Positions 34,285-43,040 of a stretch of 64,000 bases of DNA are shown one piece after another; within the stretch, counting starts at the first letter, position 1; every line of letters begins with the position of its first letter. A program made the position numbers and the translations under genes. The stretch covers positions 1 to 64,000 of IMG/VR virus record IMGVR_UViG_3300006852_000005; one strand, 5' to 3'. Source of the stretch: a virus. Below the pieces are notes generated by a model, which saw only the letters and a program-made list of their open reading frames with translations, did not search any database and was not told the DNA's origin.

Positions 34285-34290
34285 ATTCTA
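34285..34290 (-). promoter_or_regulatory. -10-like TAGAAT before the adaptor gene
   Basis: Minus-strand TAGAAT with transcription predicted to start at the GGAGG Shine-Dalgarno itself, about 12 nt before GTG 34266. Short leader, no TG extension at the right spacing. Confidence 0.3.
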
Positions 34291-34302
34291 CAATGTGGTA
34301 CA

Positions 34303-36465
34303 TCATAGTGAGAGGTTCCACTGCTCCACAGCGGTACCACCCGGCACCGTTACGTGGGGGTTGTATGCTGTGAACGTTAGGTGTGCATCCTGTGCCAACG
34401 CGCTGCCACCACCACTTGTTGTGACGGTCGCATTGAGCCCAACGAACGTGAACGTGGCGACGCCACTCGATGGCTTCACCTGCGTTGAGGCGTTGTTCCC
34501 AATGAACGAGATGGCAGCTGATCCGGCCGGCGCGTTGGTCACCGATGCCGTCGAGACCGTGGCGTTATTGCCTACAAACGTGACCGGCGCAAATCCGCTG
34601 GTCGGTGCCACGCGTTCACTGGCGTTGTTCGCTGTGAAGCTGAGCGCTGCCACACCAGCCGCAACGCCTGTCATCACGGTGGCGTTGTTCGCGGTGAACG
34701 AGACGGCGCTGACACCCGCGTGGGGTGCGACTGATTCCTGCGCGTTGTTGCCTACGAACGTCAGGTTAGCGACGTCGGCATGCGTGCTGATACTGTCCGA
34801 TGGGTTGTTCGCGGTGAAGCTGATCGACGCCAGACCGGCCGGCGCGTTGGTCTGGGTGGCTGTGCTGACCGTCGCGTTGTTCGCCGTGAAGTTGACGGTC
34901 GTGGCGACATCCGCGCTCGCCTTGATCGTCTCGCTTGGGTTGTTCGCGACGAACGTAACGGTCGCCACACCGGCGTTTGGCTTGACTGTGGTCGTCGCCG
35001 CGTTGACGACGAAGGTGATCGCCGCCGATCCAGCCGGTGCGACGACGCTCGTCTGCACCGTTGCGTTGTTGGCTGTGAACGTCAGCGCGCCGGAGCCCGC
35101 GTGTGGTGCGACCGTATCGCCTGGGTTGTTCGCTACGAAGGCGATCGTCGCGTTACCCGCGCTTGGCTTGACGAAGCTGGTCGTGTTGTTGGCCGTGAAC
35201 GTCAGCGCCGCAGACTCGGCGGGAGCATCGTGTCGTACGGTAACCGTGGCGTTGTTGGCTGTGAACGCAACGGTGGTGGCGACGTCCGCATGGATAGAGA
35301 CCGCGTCACTCGGGTTGTTAGCCACAAACGCGATCGTGGCAACACCGGCCGTTGGCTTGACGGTCGTCGTAGCGGCGTTAGCTACGAACGTCAATGTGGC
35401 GTTTCCAGCCGGCGCGTCGACACGTACCGCAGCGGTGGCGTTGTTGCCTACGAATGCGATCGTAGCGACGCCCGCAGGCGATGAGATGGCCTCAGATGCG
35501 TTGTTCGCCGTGATGACGATGGTCGCGACGCCGGCACCCGGTGCGACGGTTGTGGTCGCGTTGTTAGCTGTGAAGGTGACGGCAGATGAACCGGCCGGTG
35601 GGGAGATCTGCACCGATGCGTTGTTCGCTGCGAACGACACAGCGGCAAAGTTCGAGACAGGCGCCACACTCGTCGTGCTGTTGTTGGCTACGAACGTGAC
35701 GTTCGCTACCTCAGCCGGTGCGTTGGTCGGTGGCACCGTCGTATCGGCGGCGCTGTTGTTCCGCTGCACAGCGCCAGCGAGGAAAATGATGAATGGTGGT
35801 GGGATCTGAACGTACTGACTCGGCGCCTCGACATCGAGGAACGCAGCACCTTGGATCATCCACGCAGACGACAATGTACCGGTCATCACCGCGGCGACGC
35901 TGGCCGCATTCGTCTGGATGAGATCTTCCATCAAGACGTCGACGGCTATTGTTTGGCGTAGTGAGAAACCACCTGTAACGCTTAACGTTCCGCTGGAGAT
36001 GCCACCGATGCCGACGATGAGTGCGTTGTCTTTAGTCGGTGTAAACGATCCTGAGTTCAGCGCGGTGCTGGAGCCGGTAGCACCGTTAGACGTACTAAGT
36101 GGGTTGGTCCACCAACTACCCTTGGTGGAGACATACTCCGCGATGCCGATACGGCGAAAGGTCGTCGCGGCGTTGGAGAAGTTGGCTTGAACCGTGTTGG
36201 CACCGGCACGGATACCCCACTGATACCAAAGCTGCACCGAGAACGTCGCCGTAGAGTTCCACGTCTTTACTCGTGCGGCAAAGTACGGGTTGTTGTTGGA
36301 GTCTACGACCGAGTTGACGTTGAATGTGTTGTCCGCGTCACCCCAGCCGAGTGCGACGACCGAGAGGCTACCACCCGCGTTGGCAGACGAGTACGCGGCT
36401 GTGATGTTGGCTGCGCCAGCATCTAAGCTGTTTGTGCCACCTCGACCCGAGTAGGAGATGGTCAT
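34303..36465 (-). CDS. Virion protein with 22 tandem ANN repeats
   Basis: 720 aa. Residues 1-220 form a beta-rich domain (ALGWGDADNTF, VSTKGSWWTNPL, IQGAAFLDVEAPS). From about 250 to 713 there are 22 imperfect repeats of 18-25 aa with core [VA]-x-[FI]-[TV]-[AG]-N-[NA]-[AP], usually ending in [AP]-x-[AP]-G. Position among capsid-decoration genes makes a surface fibre or beta-solenoid spike likely. No transmembrane or enzyme motif. Both N-terminal domain and repeats are low in Lys and Cys. Confidence 0.75.
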   Translation of the reverse strand: MTISYSGRGGTNSLDAGAANITAAYSSANAGGSLSVVALGWGDADNTFNVNSVVDSNNNPYFAARVKTWNSTATFSVQLWYQWGIRAGANTVQANFSNAATTFRRIGIAEYVSTKGSWWTNPLSTSNGATGSSTALNSGSFTPTKDNALIVGIGGISSGTLSVTGGFSLRQTIAVDVLMEDLIQTNAASVAAVMTGTLSSAWMIQGAAFLDVEAPSQYVQIPPPFIIFLAGAVQRNNSAADTTVPPTNAPAEVANVTFVANNSTTSVAPVSNFAAVSFAANNASVQISPPAGSSAVTFTANNATTTVAPGAGVATIVITANNASEAISSPAGVATIAFVGNNATAAVRVDAPAGNATLTFVANAATTTVKPTAGVATIAFVANNPSDAVSIHADVATTVAFTANNATVTVRHDAPAESAALTFTANNTTSFVKPSAGNATIAFVANNPGDTVAPHAGSGALTFTANNATVQTSVVAPAGSAAITFVVNAATTTVKPNAGVATVTFVANNPSETIKASADVATTVNFTANNATVSTATQTNAPAGLASISFTANNPSDSISTHADVANLTFVGNNAQESVAPHAGVSAVSFTANNATVMTGVAAGVAALSFTANNASERVAPTSGFAPVTFVGNNATVSTASVTNAPAGSAAISFIGNNASTQVKPSSGVATFTFVGLNATVTTSGGGSALAQDAHLTFTAYNPHVTVPGGTAVEQWNLSL
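34324..35712 (-). repeat. 22 tandem coding repeats, 54-75 bp each
   Basis: DNA encoding the ANN repeats. Units vary in length and sequence, and the alternating short and long forms (with -APAG- spacers) suggest duplication of larger two- to three-repeat blocks. Coding, not CRISPR: no constant repeat and no spacers. Confidence 0.8.
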
Positions 36466-36484
36466 ACGCCGCCTCCTACGTCAC

Positions 36485-37033
36485 TCAGTTAAGAACAAGA
36501 ACTCTGAGGTCGTCCACCTGCACCTGGTTGGAAGAGCTCGATGCGCTATATGCGGCTGAAACGCCGACGGCGCGCTCAATCGTGGTGTCGACGGCGACGG
36601 TACGAAGGGCCTGTGTGAGCGGGATTGGAACCGGCGTGGCGAACGTGGTCAGCGCGGTGCCAAGATACAGTCTACCTTGACCCAGGACGGTTCCCGAGAC
36701 ATCGGCCTTGGTGCAGAAGCCTTCCCACTCCATCATCCACGGGAACGCGGCGGCGCCTGAGGCCGTCGTGATGGCGGTCGAGATCGCGATGTCGATGGTC
36801 ATCGCCAGCGCACGGGTACCGAACCAGAAGCCAAGGCTCAGCGTCGGCGTGGCGGTGGTTGAGAAGTTGCCGATCGCTCTGATCCAAAGCTTTGATCCAG
36901 CGCGCATCTTACCCGCGGGAATGACAGGGACGTTGCCTAGCGTGGTCACGTTCTGCTTCGTGGTGAACGTGTTGAACGCCGCGCTGGCCGCGGTGGGGAA
37001 CGGGCCAACCGGTTCCGCTAGGTAGAGATCCAC
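36485..37033 (-). CDS. Capsid-region structural protein (jelly-roll-like)
   Basis: 182 aa, beta-rich, with KMRAGSKLWIRAIGNFSTTA and TLSLGFWFGTRALAM, typical of virion surface beta proteins. GTG start 37033. Probably a decoration or minor head protein; assigned from composition and context. Confidence 0.55.
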   Translation of the reverse strand: MDLYLAEPVGPFPTAASAAFNTFTTKQNVTTLGNVPVIPAGKMRAGSKLWIRAIGNFSTTATPTLSLGFWFGTRALAMTIDIAISTAITTASGAAAFPWMMEWEGFCTKADVSGTVLGQGRLYLGTALTTFATPVPIPLTQALRTVAVDTTIERAVGVSAAYSASSSSNQVQVDDLRVLVLN

Positions 37034-37045
37034 AATGTCACACCC

Positions 37046-37516
37046 TTACATCGTCGCGCGCCAGATGCCGTTCGCGTGCCAGACCACCGTGAACGTTCCG
37101 TTGGTGACCGAGTTGGTGCCACCGAAGTAGTTGAACGAGGCACCCTGGTCCGCGACCGGTGTGGTGAGTGTGTCATCGTAGACGAGGCAACCGAAGACCG
37201 AGGCTAGCGTCGCAGCCGAACCGGACGACGTGTCGTTTGCGTCGAAGAAGACTGTGTCCGCTGTACCCGAGTTCAGCGACTGACCGGTGAGAACGACACC
37301 ACCCTGTGGCCACTGGACGGCCTGGAAGACCTCCTGGGCTGTGGCCCACTGGCCGGCGTTGTACGCCGAGTTGGCCGAGGTGACGTCGTTGTCGGGCGTG
37401 ATCGTGTTGTTGTAGAGCGCGACCTTGAACGAGTCGGCGTCGAAGTCCATGGCGGTGACGTTGCCAAAGACATCCGCGACGGCTGCGCGGAACACGTGAC
37501 TGTCGGTCCATGCCAT
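37046..37516 (-). CDS. Small structural protein, beta-rich
   Basis: 156 aa. DADSFKVALYNNTITPDND and WPQGGVVLTGQSLNSGTADTVFFDAND are typical of a conserved phage virion protein that occurs beside capsid and tail genes. ATG 37516 follows GGGAGAG. Structural role inferred. Confidence 0.6.
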   Translation of the reverse strand: MAWTDSHVFRAAVADVFGNVTAMDFDADSFKVALYNNTITPDNDVTSANSAYNAGQWATAQEVFQAVQWPQGGVVLTGQSLNSGTADTVFFDANDTSSGSAATLASVFGCLVYDDTLTTPVADQGASFNYFGGTNSVTNGTFTVVWHANGIWRATM

Positions 37517-37519
37517 GGC

Positions 37520-37798
37520 TTACTCTCCCGTTAACGCTGTGACAGCTTCGTAGGCGGCCTGCAGCTCAGCGTTGGCCTTCTGCTCGTCAGCCTGCAGTTC
37601 GGCGATCTGCTCCTGGACGGCGATCACGGCGTTCTCAGCCTTGACCAGCTTTCCGCGAAGACGCTCAAGCCGATCCAGATACGTCGCGAGATCGCGCTCG
37701 AGAAATGCCACACCGGCCTTGGCCTGTGCGATCTCGGTGTCACGGTCTTCCACAAGCACACCTGCGTCGTTCGCGCTGAACGCGGCTTCACCGGCCAT
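37520..37798 (-). CDS. Coiled-coil protein, 92 aa
   Basis: Residues 20-85 are one continuous amphipathic helix (ARDLATYLDRLERL-type heptads, EQIAELQADEQKANAELQAA). Could be a small scaffold or a fibre-trimerising chaperone for the neighbouring decoration proteins. Unknown family. Confidence 0.6.
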   Translation of the reverse strand: MAGEAAFSANDAGVLVEDRDTEIAQAKAGVAFLERDLATYLDRLERLRGKLVKAENAVIAVQEQIAELQADEQKANAELQAAYEAVTALTGE

Positions 37799-37801
37799 CG
37801 T

Positions 37802-38113
37802 CTAACTCCTCGCTAGTAGGCGCGCTAGTGGCGCATACACCGTTGCGTCTTGCCCGTCATCGCGCGTGGTGATCAATGCCATGACCGGTCGACCACGACC
37901 GTCGCGTTGCACGATCTCGTCTCCGACGAAGTCCTCGCGCTCCACAGCTTCGATCTTGCACTTCGTACCAGCGGGAACCATCGGCGCCGTCAACCCGTAC
38001 ATCCCGCGGCAGGCGTGAAACCGTGTATGGACCGCGGTCTCATGCGTTACATCGGTGAACGTGCAGTTGGGACAGACCCAGCGGTGTTCCGGTGCCAGCA
38101 TCACAGCGTTCAT
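37802..38113 (-). CDS. Small zinc-binding-like protein, 103 aa
   Basis: WVCPNCTFTDVTHETAVHTRFHAC gives CxxC plus H-x3-H-x3-C ligands, followed by a beta domain (PAGTKCKIEAVEREDFVGDE). Overlaps the stop and start of its neighbours by a base. Unknown role in the head region. Confidence 0.6.
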   Translation of the reverse strand: MNAVMLAPEHRWVCPNCTFTDVTHETAVHTRFHACRGMYGLTAPMVPAGTKCKIEAVEREDFVGDEIVQRDGRGRPVMALITTRDDGQDATVYAPLARLLARS

Positions 38114-38487
38114 CAGTTCACCAGCAATCCGACCGTTACGTCGGCGCCAGGCGTGACGCTGCCGATCTGATCGATGTCCACCGTCAGGTAGTCACCATCC
38201 GCGAACGACATCACATCAGGCGTCGACAAGATGCCACCGTTCGTTCCACCTAGAACTCGTGGACGGTTGCCCTGCGTCGTAAAGATCGTGGTGCCGTTCT
38301 TGTTGATGTCCGCGATGATGTCCGTACCGGTCGGAGGGGTTCCGGCCGCCACCCAGGCACCCTGAATTGTCCTCTGACGCCCGGTACGGTTGTAGAAGCG
38401 TAGTTCGCTGGACAGCACGATGATGTCACCAGTACGTGACCAGAGCTGTTCACGCCTCGGAGTCGAGGTGTACCCGACCGCGCCCAA
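38113..38487 (-). CDS. Small beta-rich structural protein
   Basis: 124 aa. IIVLSSELRFYNRTGRQRTIQGAW, PTGTDIIADINKNGTTIF and ITQIGSVTPGADVTV-type strands read like a TNF/jelly-roll decoration protein. Unknown, but almost certainly virion associated. Confidence 0.55.
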   Translation of the reverse strand: MGAVGYTSTPRREQLWSRTGDIIVLSSELRFYNRTGRQRTIQGAWVAAGTPPTGTDIIADINKNGTTIFTTQGNRPRVLGGTNGGILSTPDVMSFADGDYLTVDIDQIGSVTPGADVTVGLLVN

Positions 38488-38505
38488 GGCACACCTCCCT
38501 CCGAC

Positions 38506-39171
38506 TTAGCTCAGGACGACAGCACCACACGTTGCCGTCGGTGGTGTCGCGGTTGTGACGTTGAACAGGAAGTGTTCGTCTGAGGCGACGGTGTTCGATC
38601 CTAGCCACGTGGCGGCACCAACGCGCGAGAGCCAGAAGGGGCTCGCAGCCTTGGTCTCACTGGTGTTCTGGAACTGGAATACGTCGTTCTGGAAGGCGAA
38701 GTCACCGATCTTCGTGTTGCCCACGTTCGGGAAGGCCCAGTAGATGTAGCGCTGGACACCCGACGGGTCACAGGCACCTGTGCCGGCGACCGGCTGCCAG
38801 ACCTCGAGTGAGTACCGGCTGGTCAGCTGACCCTCACCGAAGGCCACACCCGTACCGGTCGTCGAGCCGGTGGTCAGCAGACGCTCACCGGAGACGATGA
38901 CGATCGCGTCCGGGTCGAGGACGCACCAGTTGATCTCGAGATCGACGCGGGTCAGCTCCGACGGGTCCTTCTGGTAAACACAAAGAGCGCCGTTGGCCTT
39001 GCGCTGCTGATGCTCCTCGCCGTCGAGGTACTGCGGGCTTGGGTTGATGCTGACGAAGCCGTCGGTGTTGACGACCGCTGACGATGCGCCGGTGACCGGG
39101 ACGCCGCAGGTGTCCAGCTTGATCAGCCGGGCCACACGAGCCTGGATCGGCGCCAGACAAAGAGCTGCCAT
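38506..39171 (-). CDS. Major tail protein candidate
   Basis: 221 aa. A compact beta protein with EINWCVLDPDAIVIVSGERL and RYSLEVWQPVAGTGACDPSG, resembling the tube-forming major tail proteins of actinophages. It lies in the head-tail block and no other gene fits the tail tube better, though its position close to the capsid gene also allows a head role. Confidence 0.5.
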   Translation of the reverse strand: MAALCLAPIQARVARLIKLDTCGVPVTGASSAVVNTDGFVSINPSPQYLDGEEHQQRKANGALCVYQKDPSELTRVDLEINWCVLDPDAIVIVSGERLLTTGSTTGTGVAFGEGQLTSRYSLEVWQPVAGTGACDPSGVQRYIYWAFPNVGNTKIGDFAFQNDVFQFQNTSETKAASPFWLSRVGAATWLGSNTVASDEHFLFNVTTATPPTATCGAVVLS

Positions 39172-39185
39172 GACCTAACACTCTC

Positions 39186-40121
39186 CTACGACGATGAACC
39201 CGATGAACCTGCGACCTCGCCACCCATGGATACCAAGACGGCGTAGTGGCAGCAATCCCAGCCGATGACATATGTACGTTCTGCGATCGCCTTCACCGTG
39301 TTCTCGCTGCGATCGATCGAGTCACGGATTGGAATGATCCGCGCGCGGCTTCGGTAGATGAACATGTTTCCTGTGGCGTACATCCACTGACCGACAGCTG
39401 GGCTGGGATCCAGCGGCGCGCTAGGTGGTGTACCCGGGTAACCGGCACCTAAGACGACAGTGTTACCCATCGTAGTGGTGATCATCTTGTTGCCAACCGG
39501 CGTGATCAGATTCCATGCCATCAACGTCGAGGCCAGCGCCACCGGAACGTGGATGACGCCTAGTCCGCCATAACACGAAGCCAACATCGCTTCAAGTCGA
39601 CCTAGACCCTCGACGACGTCGTACATCGCGGTACCCGAGACCGAGACGGCCGCGGTCTGCAGCGTGATGTTTTCCTCATCCACGAAGGCGGTGTTCGCCG
39701 CCAGGTGTGGGAAGACAACGTTCTGCCCACCGGATTGACCGGTCCAAAGCGCACGCTCGACCTGCTCTTGCTCCGTGCGAAGCAGTCCGTCACCTACGAC
39801 GTCTTCGGCTCGATCCCAGAAGCCTGGCGCCGAACAGTCGATCTCTGCGAAGACCGTGAACGCCGTCGCACCACGCTTAATGAGATCAAGACCCGTGTCA
39901 GCCTTCGGCGGGCTCGGCGGCACCGGTTGCCCGATGCCGCTACCCGTCACCACGATGCAGTCATCGAACGTCGTGTTGGCGTCGCCGCAGAGTGACTCGT
40001 ACGTGACACCCATCTGCCAGTGCGGATCGTTTGGCGTCCGTACGACGTCATTAAGTGACGTGAGTAGGCCGTATGGCCGGGGTGTGAACGCCGGTGCCGC
40101 TACGTACTGTCGCCTGTCCAC
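39186..40121 (-). CDS. Capsid-associated structural protein, 311 aa
   Basis: Directly follows the major capsid gene. Contains EIDCSAPGFWDRAEDVVGDG, RTEQEQVERALWTGQ, GRLEAMLASCYGGLGVIHVP and VVLGAGYPGTPP, the layout of a second capsid-type protein seen in several actinophages. GTG 40121 is 9 nt after AAGGAGG. Possibly a minor capsid or vertex protein. Confidence 0.6.
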   Translation of the reverse strand: MDRRQYVAAPAFTPRPYGLLTSLNDVVRTPNDPHWQMGVTYESLCGDANTTFDDCIVVTGSGIGQPVPPSPPKADTGLDLIKRGATAFTVFAEIDCSAPGFWDRAEDVVGDGLLRTEQEQVERALWTGQSGGQNVVFPHLAANTAFVDEENITLQTAAVSVSGTAMYDVVEGLGRLEAMLASCYGGLGVIHVPVALASTLMAWNLITPVGNKMITTTMGNTVVLGAGYPGTPPSAPLDPSPAVGQWMYATGNMFIYRSRARIIPIRDSIDRSENTVKAIAERTYVIGWDCCHYAVLVSMGGEVAGSSGSSS

Positions 40122-40156
40122 CGGCGTTCACCTCCTTCTGTCTCGTCATCCCCCGA

Positions 40157-40175
40157 GTAACCATTCATCGGTTAC
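40157..40175 (-). terminator. Weak hairpin at the end of the capsid gene
   Basis: GTAACC/GGTTAC, 6-bp stem with 7-nt loop spanning the capsid stop codon; no T-tract. More likely a stabilising or partial attenuation structure. Confidence 0.3.
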
Positions 40176-41884
40176 GCGACGTGGCAGTCCGTGATGTTGG
40201 CCGAGCCGGTACGACCCGCGAGGCAGACCGGGATCCGGTACTGACGCGACTCGTAGCCAACCTTCGCGATCAGGTGGCACTCCTCGGTCCAGGCCGCGGT
40301 GAAATCGTTCTCGGCGTTGAGCACCGAGTCGCGAACCACACCGAGGTCGAGGCTGAGGCCGTTGCCCTTGATGAAGGTACCGGCGGCGAAGATGAGGAAG
40401 TCCACCGTGTCCGGCCAGGCCGTCAGGATCGAGCTTCCGCCCGGCTGACCGGCGGTGCGAACCTGCCAGTCCTGCACGTACTGAATGCGAACCCGGCGAA
40501 CCTTGAAGAGCGCCGCGATGTCCGCGTCCGTGACGGCCTGGTAGTCGACGCCGGTCCGACGGCTGAGGTCCGACCGGATCGCATCCTTGATCCAGACCGG
40601 AAGCAGCACCTCGAGGACGTCGTCGTCGCACATGCCGTAGCGGATGCGGTAGTCGTTGGCCGCCAGCGAGATGTAGTCCGGCAGGTCGGCCGAGATGGCC
40701 TGGCCCGAACCGGATGCGATCACGTTGACCGCGCTGGACAGTGTCACCATCTGCGAGATGAATCGAGCGTTCATCGCGTGGAAGTGCGCCGACATCAGCA
40801 GGCTCAGGTAGTTCCTGGTCGCCTCGGGCCACGCCGAGTCCGTCAGGTTACCGGCCGTCAGGCAGATGCCGTAGCACTCGAGCCGCGTCTCGGTGTGAGT
40901 CGCACAGGGAACCCGGACACACGGCTTGTTGACGGAGCCCGTGACGGTCAGGATGTCGTCAGCCTCGGTCCACAGCCATGGATTCGTGGTGTTGTTGAAC
41001 GTACCAGTGAAGACGTCCGCCAGGCTCGGCGAGACTGGAATCTTGACACCGCCACGCTTGATGCCGACCGTCGGGAGGTCGACGGCGCCGTCTTGGCAGG
41101 AGATGTTGAAGAAGTTGTACTTGATCTCCGACGGAGCACACCAACCACCACCGGCGACGATGGCATCCAGCGCATCCGGTGTCCGGATGCTGGCGACGAG
41201 CTCCTCGAACTCGCGAACCGAGGTGCGGTCACCGTCGATCGTCTCGTCGTACTGGTTCTGGATCTTGGCCACCTGAAGCAAGCTCGGTGTGCCGTGGGTC
41301 GTGGTCATGCCCTGCGCGCTGGCCTGGATCGCGTCCACCAGCTCGTCGACGTTGGCGAAGCGATAGCCAGACGGCCGTCCCAGCGTCGAGTTGACCGCCG
41401 TGACCGCTAGGCCACGCGTCGACTCGTCGGGAACCGCCGGCGCCGCAGCCTGCGCCGCGGCCAAGCTCGGACGAGCCTTGGTGGTCGCGCCACCCTGGCT
41501 TGCCATCGCCGGAGCCGGGACCTGCGCCACGGCCGGTGCAGCCTCAGGAGTCGCGGCCGGAGCCGGAGCTTCGACCTCGTCTTCCTTGTTCTCATCCTCG
41601 TCGGTCTCGACCGAGATCTTCAGAGCTGCGCTCACGCGTTCCTTAGCCGCGGCAGCCGCGGCGTTGCGATCGGCGGCAGCCGCTACGACCGAGCCAAGCT
41701 GGGCGCGAACGGCTTCGACACCGTCGGCCAGCGCGTTGAGCCGGACGATACCGGCGTCGGTGATGTTCTCGTCGGCAGCGAGCGCGTCGAACTCGGCCAG
41801 AGCCTGCGTCTCGAGCGCGGTCAGCTCACCATGCGAAAGACCCGTCAGGTCTTCGGGGAGGGCAAAGGCCTCGTCCATGTCCAC
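40172..41884 (-). CDS. Major capsid protein, HK97-like
   Basis: 570 aa. The first ~150 residues are Ala/Glu-rich with long helices and a Pro/Ala linker, the pattern of a delta/scaffold domain removed by the capsid protease. The rest carries E-loop and P-domain-like segments (EATRNYLSLLMSAHFHAMNARF, VLLPVWIKDAIRSDLSRRTG, LLFIFAAGTFIKGN-type strands). Longer than HK97 gp5 (385 aa) and Cys-rich, like the adjacent head proteins. GTG 41884 is 6 nt after GAGAGG; ATG 41878 is an alternative. Confidence 0.82.
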   Translation of the reverse strand: MDMDEAFALPEDLTGLSHGELTALETQALAEFDALAADENITDAGIVRLNALADGVEAVRAQLGSVVAAAADRNAAAAAAKERVSAALKISVETDEDENKEDEVEAPAPAATPEAAPAVAQVPAPAMASQGGATTKARPSLAAAQAAAPAVPDESTRGLAVTAVNSTLGRPSGYRFANVDELVDAIQASAQGMTTTHGTPSLLQVAKIQNQYDETIDGDRTSVREFEELVASIRTPDALDAIVAGGGWCAPSEIKYNFFNISCQDGAVDLPTVGIKRGGVKIPVSPSLADVFTGTFNNTTNPWLWTEADDILTVTGSVNKPCVRVPCATHTETRLECYGICLTAGNLTDSAWPEATRNYLSLLMSAHFHAMNARFISQMVTLSSAVNVIASGSGQAISADLPDYISLAANDYRIRYGMCDDDVLEVLLPVWIKDAIRSDLSRRTGVDYQAVTDADIAALFKVRRVRIQYVQDWQVRTAGQPGGSSILTAWPDTVDFLIFAAGTFIKGNGLSLDLGVVRDSVLNAENDFTAAWTEECHLIAKVGYESRQYRIPVCLAGRTGSANITDCHVA

Positions 41885-41936
41885 GGTTAACCTCTCGTAA
41901 GTACGTGAACGTAAATGACGCGGCCCGTCTTGAAGT

Positions 41937-41966
41937 ACTGTATCTTGTCGTCGTCACATTGTGCAA
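41937..41966 (-). promoter_or_regulatory. Capsid gene promoter
   Basis: Minus-strand -35 TTGCAC (41961-41966) and -10 TACAGT (41937-41942) with 18-bp spacing, giving a leader of about 45 nt to the capsid GTG. One of the few sites here with a recognisable -35. Confidence 0.5.
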
Positions 41967-41975
41967 CAACGTGAC
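41953..41975 (-). promoter_or_regulatory. Dyad over the capsid -35 region
   Basis: 10-bp arms GTCACATTGT and ACAACGTGAC (one mismatch) with a 3-nt centre. It covers the -35 and follows the previous gene, so it may be an operator, an attenuator or a terminator of the upstream gene. Confidence 0.4.
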
Positions 41976-41986
41976 ATTATGAGATG

Positions 41987-42841
41987 CTACGAACCCTCAA
42001 AGTCTGTGAACTTACGCCACAGATCTTCATCGTCGATGGTCTCTAGGTTTTTGTACACAACTGCCTTCTTAGCCTTGCTAAGTGATTTCCACTCATCACG
42101 AGTCATGCCGTGAAGAAAGAACTCGTCTGCTTCGTTCGCAAATTCCGAATCGGTCAGTTGGTTGAGGTAGTTAGCTTCCTCATCCGTGACGTACCCACGG
42201 TTCTCGGCGATGTCATCAAGCTCGCGCTCACGTGCGCGCTGCGGACCCTCGATCTTGCGACGTAGTTCGTTGTGTCGCGCGTTTTCCGCGTCGGTGAGGT
42301 AGCTGTTGTCGAGCTTGTTCTCAAGACGCTTGAACTCAGCGATATCAGAATCAGATGCATCTTTAGCAAGTGATTGAAGTCCCTTAAGCTCGTCGTGTTC
42401 TGCACTTGAGAGACCTTCATCACTCTCAAACTGACGCTCAAGCTGATGCTGACGAGCTACGTTATCTGCATGAGTCGGACCCTCATCTTCTGTGTCATAA
42501 GATGGCGACGGCGAACCATGAAGCTTCTTACGTAACGCGTTGTGACGCTCAGCTTCCTTACCACGAAGGTGACCTGTCTTACCCAGCTTGCTCTCAAGTT
42601 TGTCGTACTCTTCCTGCTCGGACGGCGAGAACCTGCTGACGGCCTTCTTGATGAGCTTACCGAGGCCACTACCCGGCTTGTCAGTCCAGCGTCCGTGGTC
42701 ATCACGTGGCTGTCGCTCATTAAAGTCGAACGCAGTCGTATCAAGACGGGCACGCAACGAGGCCACGATCGACGCCGGATCGCGCTGAATAGTCTTAGCA
42801 ATGCGAAGAGCTAACGCACGGCGCTGGTCTAATGTGGTCAA
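41987..42841 (-). CDS. Coiled-coil protein with PRDxxGRW motif, possible scaffold
   Basis: 284 aa, highly charged. Residues 1-40 (RRALALRIAKTIQRDPAS) duplicate a segment of the capsid protease; RQPRDDHGRWTDKPG follows, then about 200 residues of Glu/Lys/Arg helices with recurring L-x-D/E-x-E-x-x-R-H-N units. Placed just ahead of the capsid gene, where scaffolds are encoded. Starts at TTG 42841, the only start codon near the GGGGA Shine-Dalgarno. Scaffold role is inference. Confidence 0.6.
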   Translation of the reverse strand: MTTLDQRRALALRIAKTIQRDPASIVASLRARLDTTAFDFNERQPRDDHGRWTDKPGSGLGKLIKKAVSRFSPSEQEEYDKLESKLGKTGHLRGKEAERHNALRKKLHGSPSPSYDTEDEGPTHADNVARQHQLERQFESDEGLSSAEHDELKGLQSLAKDASDSDIAEFKRLENKLDNSYLTDAENARHNELRRKIEGPQRARERELDDIAENRGYVTDEEANYLNQLTDSEFANEADEFFLHGMTRDEWKSLSKAKKAVVYKNLETIDDEDLWRKFTDFEGS

Positions 42842-42869
42842 CGTCGCGTCCCCGTCTCGAGTGTATTGG

Positions 42870-43025
42870 TTACCGGCTGGCGGAGGCGGTCACAGGCTCT
42901 TGAGCCTGCTGCACTTCTTGCGTGTGGTTGGCGTCATACGCCCGCTGACTCGCCAGCGGGTCACCCTGTGGCAGGTTAGCCGAGGTGACAGCTTCCTTAA
43001 CCTTGTTCCGGCAAGGGCAGCCCAT
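42870..43025 (-). CDS. Small CxC protein, 51 aa
   Basis: ATG 43025, 7 nt after AAGGAG, to TAA 42870-42872. Begins MGCPCRNKVKEAV and continues as a Gln/Ala-rich hydrophilic peptide. It fills the gap between the protease and the coiled-coil gene, and small proteins starting with a CPC motif occur at this place in related phages. Function unknown. Confidence 0.6.
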   Translation of the reverse strand: MGCPCRNKVKEAVTSANLPQGDPLASQRAYDANHTQEVQQAQEPVTASASR

Positions 43026-43040
43026 AGCAGATCTCCTTCG

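Noticed and set aside
34324-35712. CRISPR-like array
   Set aside because: The repeats are in frame, diverged and contiguous; there is no constant repeat with unique spacers.
34091-35809. 572-codon plus-strand ORF opposite the repeat protein
   Set aside because: It is the antisense shadow of the ANN repeats; the low-complexity Val/Ala/Leu composition mirrors them, and the whole flanking region is transcribed from the minus strand.
40094-41410. 438-codon plus-strand ORF over the capsid gene
   Set aside because: Antisense of the major capsid gene, with Arg/Asp-rich out-of-frame composition and no Shine-Dalgarno.
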